Below, piece after piece: positions 16,003 through 24,871 of a DNA stretch of 64,000 nucleotides. Within the stretch, counting starts at the first letter, position 1. Every line of letters begins with the position of its first letter. The position numbers and the translations under genes are program-made. Source of the stretch: Streptomyces sp. NBC_00523 (GTDB lineage: Bacteria; Actinomycetota; Actinomycetes; Streptomycetales; Streptomycetaceae); the NCBI RefSeq assembly GCF_036346615.1, contig NZ_CP107836.1, positions 3,100,001 to 3,164,000 on the forward strand. The letters run 5' to 3'. The notes below the pieces were generated by a model that saw only the letters and a list, made by a program, of their open reading frames with translations, was not told the DNA's origin and did not search any database.

Positions 16003-17829
16003 TCACCGCAGTTCGTCCGGGCACGGTGTCCCCGGCGGGAGCTGGTACGGGGCGCCCAGGCGGTACGTGCCGGGGCGTGGGGCGAGGAGTTCCGTCCACT
16101 CGTCGCCGTCCTCGTCCTCGTCCATCTTGATCAGGCAGCCGTGCTCGTTGACGAAGGTCTTCGGGGTGCTCTCGTCCGCCCGCTGCTTGGACGCCTCGGT
16201 CTCCTGGGGGCGTTCCACGCCGTTGCCGTCCTCGTCCACGACGGCGAGCCAGCGCGAGTAGGGGACGCGGATCAGGACCCGGCCCGCCTTCTTGACGTGG
16301 ATCGTCAGCTCGCCCTCGCCCGCGCGCTCCACCGTGGCGGGCGGGTCGGCCAGCGGGACGGGGCTGTCCACCTCGAAAAGCCGCCAGTCCTTGTTGGACC
16401 AGATCAGCTTCAGGTAGGAGAGACCCTTGCCGACGAGCTCGGCCTCCTTGCGGGCGCCGCTGTAATCGGGGTCGCCCTGCGGCAGCACCACGTAATGCAC
16501 CGCCCAGCGGTCGAGCCACTGGCGGTAGTTGATGGGGTCCAGGGTGTCGTCGTAGAAGAGCGGATTCCGCTTCATGTCGGCCTGGCGGTTCCAGCCCCGG
16601 GCCAGGTTGACCGAGCGCGGGAGCGCGGACGCCTCGCGGTGGCTGCTCGGCGGGACGACCTCGACCCGGCCGCGTTCGGCCCCGACCTTCTGGAGCTGGT
16701 CGACGAGGGGGGCCAGCGAGCGGGTCCAGGAGGCGGTGGGGGCAGTCCTCACGATGTCGTCCACGCCCTTGAAGCCGATCCAGACGTTCAGCGAGACGAA
16801 CGCGATGACCAGCGCGTACCAGCGTTGCGAGCGGGGCCTGGTGTACGGGAGGGCTGCCAGCAGGACGACTCCCGCGTACAGCATCGCCATCCGCGAGACG
16901 TTGGAGCCGATCTGCGAGTCGACCACGTACGTCGCCAGCGTGCCGATCCCGTACACCGCCGATGCCACCCGGACGGTCTTCCAGTCGGACGGTACGAGGA
17001 AGAAGACGAGCCACGCGAAGATGAACGGCCCGGAGAGCGTCGCGACCGACATCGGCTGGGTGCCGGAGAACGGGAACAGCCAGGCGGACAGCGCGACCAC
17101 CACGACCGGGGCGAGCCCCAGGGCGTACGCGCCGGGGCGCCGCTTGTTCAGGAACAGGGCGGCCGCGACGACGCCGAGGAAGAGTCCCGCGACCGGGCTG
17201 CCGGCCGTCGCGAGCCCGGCGAGCGGCGCGGCGACGGCCGCCTTCGCCCACCGCTTGTAGCGCCACCGGTACGGCCAGCAGAACACGGCCGCCGCCGCGC
17301 CGACGGCGAACATCATGCCGAGCCCGAACGTCACCCGGCCCGACAGCGCGTTGCACAGGTACGCGAAGACGCCCGCCATCGAGCAGGCCAGGGGGTTACG
17401 GACCGCCTTGACCCGGTACAGGATCAGCGAGGTGAGCCCGGCCGAGACCGTGCCGGCGATCATCATCGTCGTCCGCACGCCGAGCAGGGACATCAGATAC
17501 GGCGAGACGACGCTGTACGAGACGGGGTGCATGCCCCCGTACCAGGCGAGGTTGTACGCCGTGCCCGGGTGCCGGCCGACGAACTCGGCCCAGGCGTCCT
17601 GGGCGGCGATGTCGCCGCCGCTGTTGGCGAAGAAGAGGAACCACAGGATGTGGGCGACCGCGGCGACCGCGGTCGTCAGCAGGACCGGGTGGCGCAGGCA
17701 GCGCTGCTTCAGGCCGTCGAACCGTCCCGGCGTCCGAGGGGTGTCCTCGCCGTCGCTCGGGAGCTCCGCCTGCGCGGGGTCCGCGCCGGCGGTGTCGGCG
17801 TCCGCCCGTGTCGGCTCGGCAGTGGTCAC
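16003..17829 (-). CDS. Polytopic membrane protein, possibly GT-C-fold glycosyltransferase-like
   Basis: A 608-aa protein. A hydrophilic N-terminus of about 60 residues precedes around 11 membrane helices (residues about 65-370) and a C-terminal extracytoplasmic region of about 230 residues. The first loop (AQDAWAEFVGRHPGTAYNLAWYGGMHP) with an early Asp, and the HPVSYSVVSPYLMSLLG segment, are reminiscent of GT-C lipid-linked sugar transferases; this is inference. The C-terminal domain has a beta-rich segment (GELTIHVKKAGRVLIRVPYSRWLAVVDEDGNGV). GTG 17829 has GGGGAG 7 nt upstream; the first in-frame ATG is at 17892. It lies downstream of the D,D-carboxypeptidase gene across the gap 17830-18028, which suggests a cell-envelope role. 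Confidence 0.7.
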   Translation of the reverse strand: MTTAEPTRADADTAGADPAQAELPSDGEDTPRTPGRFDGLKQRCLRHPVLLTTAVAAVAHILWFLFFANSGGDIAAQDAWAEFVGRHPGTAYNLAWYGGMHPVSYSVVSPYLMSLLGVRTTMMIAGTVSAGLTSLILYRVKAVRNPLACSMAGVFAYLCNALSGRVTFGLGMMFAVGAAAAVFCWPYRWRYKRWAKAAVAAPLAGLATAGSPVAGLFLGVVAAALFLNKRRPGAYALGLAPVVVVALSAWLFPFSGTQPMSVATLSGPFIFAWLVFFLVPSDWKTVRVASAVYGIGTLATYVVDSQIGSNVSRMAMLYAGVVLLAALPYTRPRSQRWYALVIAFVSLNVWIGFKGVDDIVRTAPTASWTRSLAPLVDQLQKVGAERGRVEVVPPSSHREASALPRSVNLARGWNRQADMKRNPLFYDDTLDPINYRQWLDRWAVHYVVLPQGDPDYSGARKEAELVGKGLSYLKLIWSNKDWRLFEVDSPVPLADPPATVERAGEGELTIHVKKAGRVLIRVPYSRWLAVVDEDGNGVERPQETEASKQRADESTPKTFVNEHGCLIKMDEDEDGDEWTELLAPRPGTYRLGAPYQLPPGTPCPDELR

Positions 17830-17988
17830 TGCGTCTCTCCCCGTCCCTTCCCGGACGCGTGGTGTCGGCCGGCTCTCCTGCTCGGGTCTCATGGGCCGAA
17901 AGACGCGCTCCGGGGTCCGCGCGTTGCCCCCGGGACGCTAACACGCGGGGCCTTTCCGGCGTACGGGAAGGGCGTCGCGCCCGGAGGG

Positions 17989-18021
17989 GGTGCGGGGCGG
18001 CCCCGGGGGGCGCCCCGCACC
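17989..18021 (-). terminator. GC-rich hairpin downstream of D,D-carboxypeptidase gene
   Basis: A 10-bp stem GGTGCGGGGC (17989-17998) with GCCCCGCACC (18012-18021) has a loop that can fold further (CCCC/GGGG). It starts 8 nt after the stop of the minus-strand carboxypeptidase gene, so it is a probable factor-independent terminator without a U-tract. Confidence 0.65.
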
Positions 18022-18028
18022 GCGGTTC

Positions 18029-20434
18029 TCAGCCGATGCGGGTCAGCTTCTGGCCGAAGGTCGGGTCGGACAGGTCCTGCTTGAGGGCGACGGGCGCGCT
18101 GACCTTGCCGGTGCCGGTGCCCACGGTCACCACACCCACCTCGGTGCCCGCCTTCATGCTGCGCGAGATCTTCTTGCCGTTGCCCTGGACGGAGAGCTCC
18201 ACCTCGAGCCCCGGCCAGCCCTTCGCCTTCAGGTCGGCGGTCGCGACCAGCGGCGTACGGCCGCCGAATCCGTCGTCCACGTAACCGACGACGTCGCCCT
18301 TGTGGACCACCTTGGCGGAGGTCACGGCGGCCTGGGCGGCCTCGATCAGCTTGAGGCTGTTGTCCAGCGACTTCACGAGGCTGTCGTACGGCTGGCCCGT
18401 GCCCGCCTGCTGGCCCATGACCGCGCCGTATATCCACAGCTTCTTGCCGTCCACCACGGTGTTGGCGGACCAGATCAGGTTGCCGCCGGCCGGCGTGGAC
18501 GAACCGGTCTTGATCCCGCTCACCCCGGGCTTCAGCAGGAGGGTGTTGTTGTTGTAGATCGTCGTGTCGATGCCGTCGATCTTGATCTGCGGAGTGTCGA
18601 CGATCTCGCGGAACACCTCGTTCGCCATGACGGCGCGGGCCAGCTTGAGCTGGTCGTCGGCGGTGGACACGGTCGTCTTCTTCAGACCGCTCGGGTCCGT
18701 GTACGTGGTGTGGGTCATGCCGAGCTTCTTCGCCTCGTCGTTCATCTTCGTGACGAAGGCGGCCTCGGAGGAGGAGTCCCAGCGCGCGAACAGCCGGGCC
18801 GCGTTGTTGCCCGACGGGATCATCAGCAGCTGCAGCATCTGCTTCTCGGTGAACTGCTGGCCCTTGCTGATCGGCGCCGTGGACTCGTCCTCTGCCTTGG
18901 ACTCGTCCTCGGCCTGCTGGTCCACGGTGATCTTCTCCCCCTCGTCCTTGCCCTTGAGGGGGTGGCCCTGGAGGATCACGTACGCCGTCATGATCTTGGC
19001 GACGCTGGCGATCGGCGCGGGCTTCTGCGCCCCGGACGAACCGAGCGAGCCGACGCCGTCCACGGTGACCGCCGACTGCCCCTGCGACGGCCAGTCGAGC
19101 TTCAGCCCGCCGCCCCCGAAGGTGTACGTCTCCTCGGCGGTCATCGTCAGCTCCGGGTCCGGGAGCGGGCGCACCATCTGCGCGATCGCAAACACGAGGA
19201 GGAGCAGGAGGACCAGCGGTGTCCAGATCTTGACCCTGCGCACCGCGTTGCGGACCGGGGTCTCCGGCGGCGGCGGGGTGTTCGTCAGCTCGGCGAGCAG
19301 GTCGAGCGGCGGCTTCGGCGGCATCGGCTGCTGCCGGGTGCGCTCGGCACCGCTGAGGGCCGCGGGCGGCCCGGCGACGGGGCTCTCGGGCTTGCGCGGC
19401 GCGGGCGCCTGGCGTACGTCGTCGGCGCGCAGCGGTACGAACTGGCTGGTCCGCTCGGTGAGCGACTCGGTCTCGGCGGCGACGGGCTGCCCCGACGGCG
19501 ACCTGGTGATCTTCAGCGCGGTGGTCGGCTGGTCGACCTTGGGCAGCCGGGGGGCCTTGAAGACGGCGGTGGGCTGATCGACGGGCGCGTCCGCGTCGGC
19601 GACGGGCGCCTTCTTCGCCTCGGCGGCGGGCGGCTTCTCGTCCGGGGCGTCGTCGTCGCCCGGGGTCTCCGCCTCGTCGGGCTCGACGGTGGCCGATTCG
19701 CTCCTGCCGGTAGCCGGCTCGTCGTCGGCCGGTTCCTTCGCGTCGGCGACGGGCGCCTTCGGCTCGGCGGCGGGCTCGGACTCCGGCTCGGGCTCGGCGG
19801 CGGGCTCCGGCTCCGGCTTCGCGGAGGCTTCCGGCTTCTCGTCCGGCTCGGTCTCGGGCTCGGCGTCCGGCTTCTCGCCGCGGGAAGCGGTGTCGCGGGG
19901 CTGCTCCGGGGCGTCTGCCTCGTCGGTGTCCTTCTCGCCGTCATCGGCGGTCGAGACCCAGGCGGCCACGGCCGCCCGGAGGCGCGCGTCGCCCTCCTCG
20001 GCCTGAGCGGCCTCCGGCTCGGCGTCGACCTCCGGCGCATCAGCCTCCGCGTCCTCAGCGGTCTCCGCCGCCTCGGGAGCGCCCGAAGCCGCCTCGGGGG
20101 CGTTCGGAGCGTTCTCCGCGTCCCCAGCGGCCGTCAGAGCGCTCTCAGCGCCCTCGGGAGCCGCATCCGCGCCCTCGTCCGGGCCCTCCGCAGGGCTCGC
20201 ATCGCTCTCGGCGGCCTCCGGGGCGTCGCCGGACTCCCCGGCGGCATCGCGGGGCGCCGGGCCCTCACCCGTACCGGCAGAGCCGGAATCCGTACCGGCA
20301 GAGCCGGCATCCGCACGCGCCGAGCCGGAATCCGGTTCGGGTTCACGGAAGACACCGAGACGCGGATCGCGCTCGTTGCGAGTCGTTCCCGACGACTGCT
20401 GCTGCTCCGACTTGTCGGGGGACTCGCCCGCCAC
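18029..20434 (-). CDS. D-alanyl-D-alanine carboxypeptidase with long acidic cytoplasmic N-terminus
   Basis: An 801-aa membrane-anchored S11 penicillin-binding protein that trims the peptidoglycan stem pentapeptide. Residues 1-400 are low-complexity Glu/Ala/Pro/Ser-rich and very acidic. They include two related boxes, VDQPTTALK and the DQPTAVFK type, that look like phosphothreonine sites read by FHA domains. One TM helix follows (about 403-421, WTPLVLLLLLVFAIAQ). The extracellular enzyme has all three motifs: S477-V-A-K480, SGN (in MIPSGNNAARLF) and KTG (VSGIKTGSS), plus the C-terminal PBP5-like domain. GTG 20434 has GGAGGAGG upstream; longer frames start at 20569. Confidence 0.9.
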   Translation of the reverse strand: MAGESPDKSEQQQSSGTTRNERDPRLGVFREPEPDSGSARADAGSAGTDSGSAGTGEGPAPRDAAGESGDAPEAAESDASPAEGPDEGADAAPEGAESALTAAGDAENAPNAPEAASGAPEAAETAEDAEADAPEVDAEPEAAQAEEGDARLRAAVAAWVSTADDGEKDTDEADAPEQPRDTASRGEKPDAEPETEPDEKPEASAKPEPEPAAEPEPESEPAAEPKAPVADAKEPADDEPATGRSESATVEPDEAETPGDDDAPDEKPPAAEAKKAPVADADAPVDQPTAVFKAPRLPKVDQPTTALKITRSPSGQPVAAETESLTERTSQFVPLRADDVRQAPAPRKPESPVAGPPAALSGAERTRQQPMPPKPPLDLLAELTNTPPPPETPVRNAVRRVKIWTPLVLLLLLVFAIAQMVRPLPDPELTMTAEETYTFGGGGLKLDWPSQGQSAVTVDGVGSLGSSGAQKPAPIASVAKIMTAYVILQGHPLKGKDEGEKITVDQQAEDESKAEDESTAPISKGQQFTEKQMLQLLMIPSGNNAARLFARWDSSSEAAFVTKMNDEAKKLGMTHTTYTDPSGLKKTTVSTADDQLKLARAVMANEVFREIVDTPQIKIDGIDTTIYNNNTLLLKPGVSGIKTGSSTPAGGNLIWSANTVVDGKKLWIYGAVMGQQAGTGQPYDSLVKSLDNSLKLIEAAQAAVTSAKVVHKGDVVGYVDDGFGGRTPLVATADLKAKGWPGLEVELSVQGNGKKISRSMKAGTEVGVVTVGTGTGKVSAPVALKQDLSDPTFGQKLTRIG

Positions 20435-20628
20435 CGATGCCTCCTCCATGCGGCGCGGGGAACCACCCGCGCTGTCCGAACCATCTACCAGTGTCCCGTG
20501 TGAACCCTTGGCCGGGCTGCTAGACGAGAACGACATACCTACTGGTTCCCGTACAAAGCCACCAGGCACCCTCGACAGGAAGATGTGAGAGGGGTCACCC
20601 TGTCATTCATCCACGCGGGGAGGCATGG

Positions 20629-21351
20629 ATGGGCAGGAGCCGCAGAACAATTCCGGAGGAGCTTCTGCTGCTCGCTCTGGACCCGACCACGGGTACCACA
20701 GCGCAGCCGCAGTCGCTCGACCTCGGCCTCGCCGGAGCCCAGCTAGTGGAGCTGGCCCTGGCAGGACGGATAGCCCCAGACGGGGATCGTATCGCCGTGG
20801 TGATGCCACGGCCGACAGGAGATCCGACCCTGGACTCCGCACTGGAACTGCTGCGCAGGCGTGGCAGTCCGGTACGGGCGGTCCACTGGATCGGCGGACC
20901 CCGGCTGGGGCTCCGCCAGATTTACCTCGCTCATCTGGAGCGGTGCGGCATGGTGCATGCCGTCGAAGGCCAGATGTGCGGAGTGCTGCCGACGACTCGC
21001 TACCAGGCGACGGACACGGCGATCAGCCGGGACATCAGGGCCAGGCTGGACAGTGCGATCCGCACCGGCGTACCGCCGGACCCGCGGACCGCGGCGCTCG
21101 CCGCACTGGCCCACGCGGTCGGACTCGGCAAGCACCTGTATCCCGGGAACGAGGGGCGTTCATCGCGCTCCCGGCTCCGGGACCTGATCAGGCACGACCC
21201 GATGGGCGGCCTCGTGGCGCATGCCGTGATGGACGTACAGAACGGGGCGGTCGCACAGCCGCGCCGCGCTCAGGCGGCCGGCGTCCCGTTGCAACCGCAA
21301 GTGCCGTCGCCCTCACGGCGCGGCAGCATGGCGCACACCGCGGCCCACTAG
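20629..21351 (+). CDS. GPP34 (GOLPH3/VPS74-like) family protein
   Basis: A 240-aa protein with the GPP34 domain (IPEELLLLALDPTTG at the start, LGLAGAQLVELALAGRI, then RTAALAALAHAVGL). Eukaryotic homologues bind phosphatidylinositol-4-phosphate at Golgi membranes. Streptomyces carries many paralogues of undefined role, probably membrane-peripheral. GGGGAGG lies 5 nt before ATG 20629. It is divergent from the carboxypeptidase gene across 194 nt and followed by a strong terminator. Confidence 0.85.
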   Translation: MGRSRRTIPEELLLLALDPTTGTTAQPQSLDLGLAGAQLVELALAGRIAPDGDRIAVVMPRPTGDPTLDSALELLRRRGSPVRAVHWIGGPRLGLRQIYLAHLERCGMVHAVEGQMCGVLPTTRYQATDTAISRDIRARLDSAIRTGVPPDPRTAALAALAHAVGLGKHLYPGNEGRSSRSRLRDLIRHDPMGGLVAHAVMDVQNGAVAQPRRAQAAGVPLQPQVPSPSRRGSMAHTAAH

Positions 21352-21432
21352 GGCCGCGTCCGCACCACGCACGTCAACAACCGAACACCGCCGAACCGTT
21401 GTCATCCAGACCCGGTCCGGGAGCCGCACCGA

Positions 21433-21469
21433 GGCGCGGGGCAGTCGATACCACCGACTGCCCCGCGCC
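21433..21469 (+). terminator. Strong hairpin after GPP34 gene
   Basis: A perfect 15-bp stem (21433-21447 with 21455-21469, GGCGCGGGGCAGTCG and complement) with a 7-nt loop. It lies 81 nt after the GPP34 stop and before the XRE gene, and is followed by GCTGTGTGTGG rather than a U-run. Confidence 0.8.
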
Positions 21470-21565
21470 GCTGTGTGTGGGCGTTTCCCAGCGCGGCCGG
21501 GTCCGGGGGTGGCAATCTGCTCAGCAGTAGATACGCACAGCTACATAGCCGGAGGTGCCGTTTCC

Positions 21566-22423
21566 GTGCCGTCCAACGTCAATCCCACCGTCAGGCGACG
21601 CCGGTTGGGTCAGGAATTGCGCCGACTGCGCGAGGTCAAGGGAATGACCGCCGAGGAGGTGGCGGAGCGGCTGCTGGTCTCGCAGTCGAAAATCAGCCGC
21701 CTGGAGAACGGCCGCCGTTCCATCAGCCAGCGTGACGTCCGCGATCTCTGCGGGGTGTACGAGGTCGAGGACCGCCGCGTGGTCGAATCGCTGATGCAGA
21801 TGGCCAAGGACTCGCGCCAGCAGGGCTGGTGGCACGCGTTCGGAGACATCCCGTACAGCGTGTACATCGGTCTGGAGACCGACGCCGCGTCCCTGCGGGT
21901 GTACGAGTCGCTGATCGTCCCGGGCCTGTTGCAGACGCGGGAGTACGCGCAGGCGGCGATCGAGGGGATGTGGCCGGAGGCGACGCCCACCGAGATCGAC
22001 AAGCGCATCCAGATCCGCCTGAAGCGCCAGGACCGGCTGACCGATCCGGTCGAACCGCTGCGGTTCTGGGCCGTGATCGACGAGGCCGTGCTGCGCCGCG
22101 TCGTGGGCAACCCGCAGATCATGGCGGACCAGTTGAGGCACCTGGCGGAGCTGAGCCAGCTGCCGCACGTGACGCTCCAGGTCCTGCCGTACACCGTCGG
22201 GGCGCACCCGGGGATGTACGGGAGCTACACGATCCTCGAATTCCAGGAGGACATGGACGCGAGCGTCGTCTATCTCGAAGGCATCACCAGCGACCTGTAT
22301 CTCGAAAAGGCGCCCGACGTTCAGAGTTATGCCGTGATGTACGAGCACCTGCGCGCGAAGGCACTCAGCGCGGAGCAGTCCCGGGCGTACATCCTCCAGG
22401 CGGCGGAGAACTGCGGAGCGTGA
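21566..22423 (+). CDS. XRE-family regulator with DUF5753 domain
   Basis: A 285-aa DNA-binding protein, the standard family length. The N-terminal XRE HTH (about 10-70) reads LGQELRRLREVKGMTAEEVAERLLVSQSKISRLENGRR. The rest is DUF5753 (YESLIVPGLLQTREYAQAAIEG, RFWAVIDEAVLRRVVG, LPYTVGAHPGMYGSYTILEF). GTG 21566 lies 10 nt after GGAGG. It is paired with the DUF397 gene 209 nt downstream, as in the WhiJ-like modules of Streptomyces development, where the small partner modulates the repressor. A decayed copy of this module lies at 52.4-53.0 kb. Confidence 0.9.
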   Translation: MPSNVNPTVRRRRLGQELRRLREVKGMTAEEVAERLLVSQSKISRLENGRRSISQRDVRDLCGVYEVEDRRVVESLMQMAKDSRQQGWWHAFGDIPYSVYIGLETDAASLRVYESLIVPGLLQTREYAQAAIEGMWPEATPTEIDKRIQIRLKRQDRLTDPVEPLRFWAVIDEAVLRRVVGNPQIMADQLRHLAELSQLPHVTLQVLPYTVGAHPGMYGSYTILEFQEDMDASVVYLEGITSDLYLEKAPDVQSYAVMYEHLRAKALSAEQSRAYILQAAENCGA

Positions 22424-22632
22424 CGATTTCCGCGCCCGCCACGGGACTTCCCGGGGTCGGCGCGGAAGGTACACCTCCGTCAGGTTGTGCCGGAAGACCG
22501 CCAAGGCGCAAGTCATCCGAACGAGTGAACGCCACTCACGGCCGATGATGTTGCGGCGTAGCGTCCTCACAAGTCGCTGGGCGCAGCGGCTGGGCGCACC
22601 GCCCAACGACCGGCACAACCATCGGAGTCATT

Positions 22633-22833
22633 ATGGTGATTCGGCAGAACGCACTGACTGAGTGGACCAAGTCCTCCTATTCCGCGAATGGGAACTGTGT
22701 GGAGGTCAAGGCGGCGGAGCGTCACGCGCTGCTGGTCCGCGACTCGAAGAGCGTGAGCAGCGGGGTCCTCGACTTCTCCGCGAAGACCTGGTCGGCGTTC
22801 GTCCTGGACGTCTCGCGCACCGCCGGGTTCTGA
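22633..22833 (+). CDS. DUF397 small regulatory partner
   Basis: A 66-aa protein of the DUF397 family. It has the family plan: WTKSSYSANGNCVEVKAA at the start, then LLVRDSKSVSSGVLDFSAKTWSAFVLDV. Members such as those beside whiJ act with the neighbouring XRE/DUF5753 protein. Its own promoter may lie in the 209-nt gap. It is followed by two hairpins, the second a convincing terminator. Confidence 0.92.
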   Translation: MVIRQNALTEWTKSSYSANGNCVEVKAAERHALLVRDSKSVSSGVLDFSAKTWSAFVLDVSRTAGF

Positions 22834-22877
22834 GACCGCGCGACCCGGCCGCGCGCTCGCGCCGCGGCCCGCACCAG

Positions 22878-22914
22878 GCCCTCTCGACCGGCCCGCCGTC
22901 CTGGCCGAGAGGGC
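22878..22914 (+). terminator. Hairpin downstream of DUF397 gene
   Basis: A perfect 9-bp stem GCCCTCTCG (22878-22886) with CGAGAGGGC (22906-22914), a 19-nt loop, followed by TTTCGCCTCTT. Confidence 0.6.
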
Positions 22915-22973
22915 TTTCGCCTCTTCCGGGCCGGATTCCCTGGTTTTCTCTGGCAGTTCCCCTCCTCACTCGA

Positions 22974-23008
22974 CCGCACGGGACCCGCATCCCGTGCGGT
23001 CTTCTTCG
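22974..23008 (+). terminator. Classic rho-independent terminator
   Basis: A perfect 10-bp stem CCGCACGGGA (22974-22983) with TCCCGTGCGG (22990-22999), a 6-nt loop and the pyrimidine run TCTTCTTC directly after. It is the best intrinsic terminator in the window and closes the XRE-DUF397 unit. Confidence 0.85.
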
Positions 23009-23092
23009 TGCTTCCCTGCGCTCACAGCCTGGCGAAGCGCCCGCTCATCGTGTGGCCGCCGTCACGTTCGCGACAACGCTTCCGTGAGTCAA

Positions 23093-23110
23093 GAACGAGT
23101 AAAATCGTTC
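23093..23110. promoter_or_regulatory. Operator-like palindrome upstream of symporter gene
   Basis: GAACGA-GTAAAA-TCGTTC is a perfect 6+6+6 inverted repeat. It sits in a locally AT-rich segment about 165 nt before the symporter start, within the 442-nt gap 22834-23275 that otherwise holds two terminators and no gene. The shape suits a GntR- or LacI-type operator. The regulator is not in the neighbourhood. Confidence 0.5.
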
Positions 23111-23275
23111 CTCTTGCTGATCTGTGTTCACATCTATGACCGGAAGGGTCCTTGACCCGGGTACCGCACAGGCGGTTCAATCCCCGAAGTCCCCGCTCCC
23201 GCACGGGGCGCCGCTGAGCGGCCGTACTGGCGAAGTGCGCACCCCGTTCACAAGGCGGACCCCGGGAGGGGACAT

Positions 23276-24871
23276 ATGAACAGTCTCGACTGGGTCGTGC
23301 TCATCGGCTACTTCGGCGTGATGATCGCGATCGGGCTCTGGTCCCACAAGCGTGTCGACAACGTCAGCGACTTCTTCACGGCGGGCGGCCGGATGCCCTG
23401 GTGGCTCTCCGGCATCTCGCACCACATGTCGGGGTACAGCGCCGTGATGTTCACGGGCTACGCCGGCATCGCGTACCAGTACGGCGTCACGTCCTTCGTG
23501 ACCTGGTCGCTGCCCATCGCGATCGGCATCGGCATCGGCGCGAAGCTGTTCGCGCCCCGGCTCAACCGGCTGCGCTCGCGGCTGTACGTGGCGTCCCCGC
23601 TGGAATATCTCAAGAACCGCTACAACGTGCCGACCCAGCAGGCGCTCGCCTGGTCGGGGCTGCTGCTGAAGATCGTGGACGTCGGCGCCAAGTGGGCTGC
23701 GATCGCGACCCTGTTGTCCGTCTTCACCGGGATCACCCTGACCCAGGGCATCTTCATCACCGGCATCATCACGGCCGTCTACTGCACGGTCGGCGGCCTG
23801 TGGGCCGACGCGCTCACCGAACTGGGGCAGTTCGTCATCCAGTTGCTCGCCGGGCTCGCGATGCTCGTCACCGCGATGCACGAGCTGGACGGCTTCAGCA
23901 CCCTGTGGACGGTCTGGGACAAGCTGCCCGAGGGCCACGCGGACCCGACGGCCGGTCCGTACACCGTGACGTTCCTGCTGGCGTACCTGTTCATCAAGAC
24001 CTTCGAGTACAACGGCGGCATGTGGAACCAGGCCCAGCGCTACATGGCCACCGACTCCGCCGCCTCCGCCACCCGTTCGGCGCGGCTCTCCGCCATCCTG
24101 TGGCTGGTGTGGCCGACGGTCCTGTTCTTCCCGATGTGGTGCGCCCCGCTGCTGGTCCACGCCGAGAAGCCGGACGCCTCCGACAGCTACGCGCTGATGA
24201 CCGAACAGCTGCTGCCGCACGGGCTGCTGGGGCTGGTCGTCGTCGGGTTCTTCTCGCACACGATGGCCATGTGCTCCTCCGACGCCAACGCGATCTCCGC
24301 CGTCTTCACCCGGGACATCGCCCCGGTCTTCTCCAAGGCCGCCCGCGAGTGGAGCAGCCGGGCCGGACTGCTGGCCGCGCGGCTGTCCACGCTGGGCTTC
24401 CTCGCGCTGTCCATGGCGCTGGCGACGCAGATCAACTCGCCGACGTTCAAGGACATCATCTCCGTCGTCATCAAGTGGGTCGCCGGGCTGATGGGCCCGA
24501 TCGCGATCCCGTTCATGCTGGGGCTGCTGCGCCGCTTCCGTAAGTCGGGGCCGACGGCGGCGCTCGTCAGCTGGGCGGCGGGGCTGCTGGCGTTCTACTT
24601 CACCAACTACGACCTGGACGGCTCGGTGAAGGAGGGCGTGGCGCTCCAGTACCAGGTGGCGCTGCCGCTGGCGATCTCGCTGGTGCTGTACGTCGTGATC
24701 GGCTTCGTACGCCCGGAGGACACCCCGGAACGCGACGCGCTGATCGAGCGGATCAACACCGACGGCGACGGCCCGGAGGCGTCCGGCGCGGCCGCCGTCC
24801 CGGCGCAGGCCGGTCCGCAGGACGTCCCGGTCGCCACCGAGGGCACGAAGGGGGACGGTCAGCGCGGGTAG
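23276..24871 (+). CDS. Sodium:solute symporter (SSS family)
   Basis: A 531-aa transporter with about 13 membrane helices that couples Na+ or H+ entry to uptake of a sugar, amino acid or related solute. The N-terminal block DWVVLIGYFGVMIAIGLW...VSDFFTAGGRMPWWLSGISHHMSGYSAVMFTG is the family signature. Later blocks are EYNGGMWNQAQRYMATDSAASATRSARLS and MAMCSSDANAISAVFTRDIAP. The NGGMWNQAQR segment resembles SGLT/GalP-like members, so a sugar is plausible but unproven. The start has GGGAGGGG upstream. The last 13 bp overlap the convergent ADP-ribosylglycohydrolase gene. Confidence 0.9.
   Translation: MNSLDWVVLIGYFGVMIAIGLWSHKRVDNVSDFFTAGGRMPWWLSGISHHMSGYSAVMFTGYAGIAYQYGVTSFVTWSLPIAIGIGIGAKLFAPRLNRLRSRLYVASPLEYLKNRYNVPTQQALAWSGLLLKIVDVGAKWAAIATLLSVFTGITLTQGIFITGIITAVYCTVGGLWADALTELGQFVIQLLAGLAMLVTAMHELDGFSTLWTVWDKLPEGHADPTAGPYTVTFLLAYLFIKTFEYNGGMWNQAQRYMATDSAASATRSARLSAILWLVWPTVLFFPMWCAPLLVHAEKPDASDSYALMTEQLLPHGLLGLVVVGFFSHTMAMCSSDANAISAVFTRDIAPVFSKAAREWSSRAGLLAARLSTLGFLALSMALATQINSPTFKDIISVVIKWVAGLMGPIAIPFMLGLLRRFRKSGPTAALVSWAAGLLAFYFTNYDLDGSVKEGVALQYQVALPLAISLVLYVVIGFVRPEDTPERDALIERINTDGDGPEASGAAAVPAQAGPQDVPVATEGTKGDGQRG

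Noticed and set aside
15562-18084. 840-aa plus-strand ORF opposite the polytopic membrane protein
   Set aside because: Low-complexity shadow frame; the minus-strand gene has membrane periodicity and a good start.
22424-22632. Possible additional small gene between XRE and DUF397 genes
   Set aside because: No frame has a start with a ribosome site or protein-like composition; it is better seen as the DUF397 promoter region.
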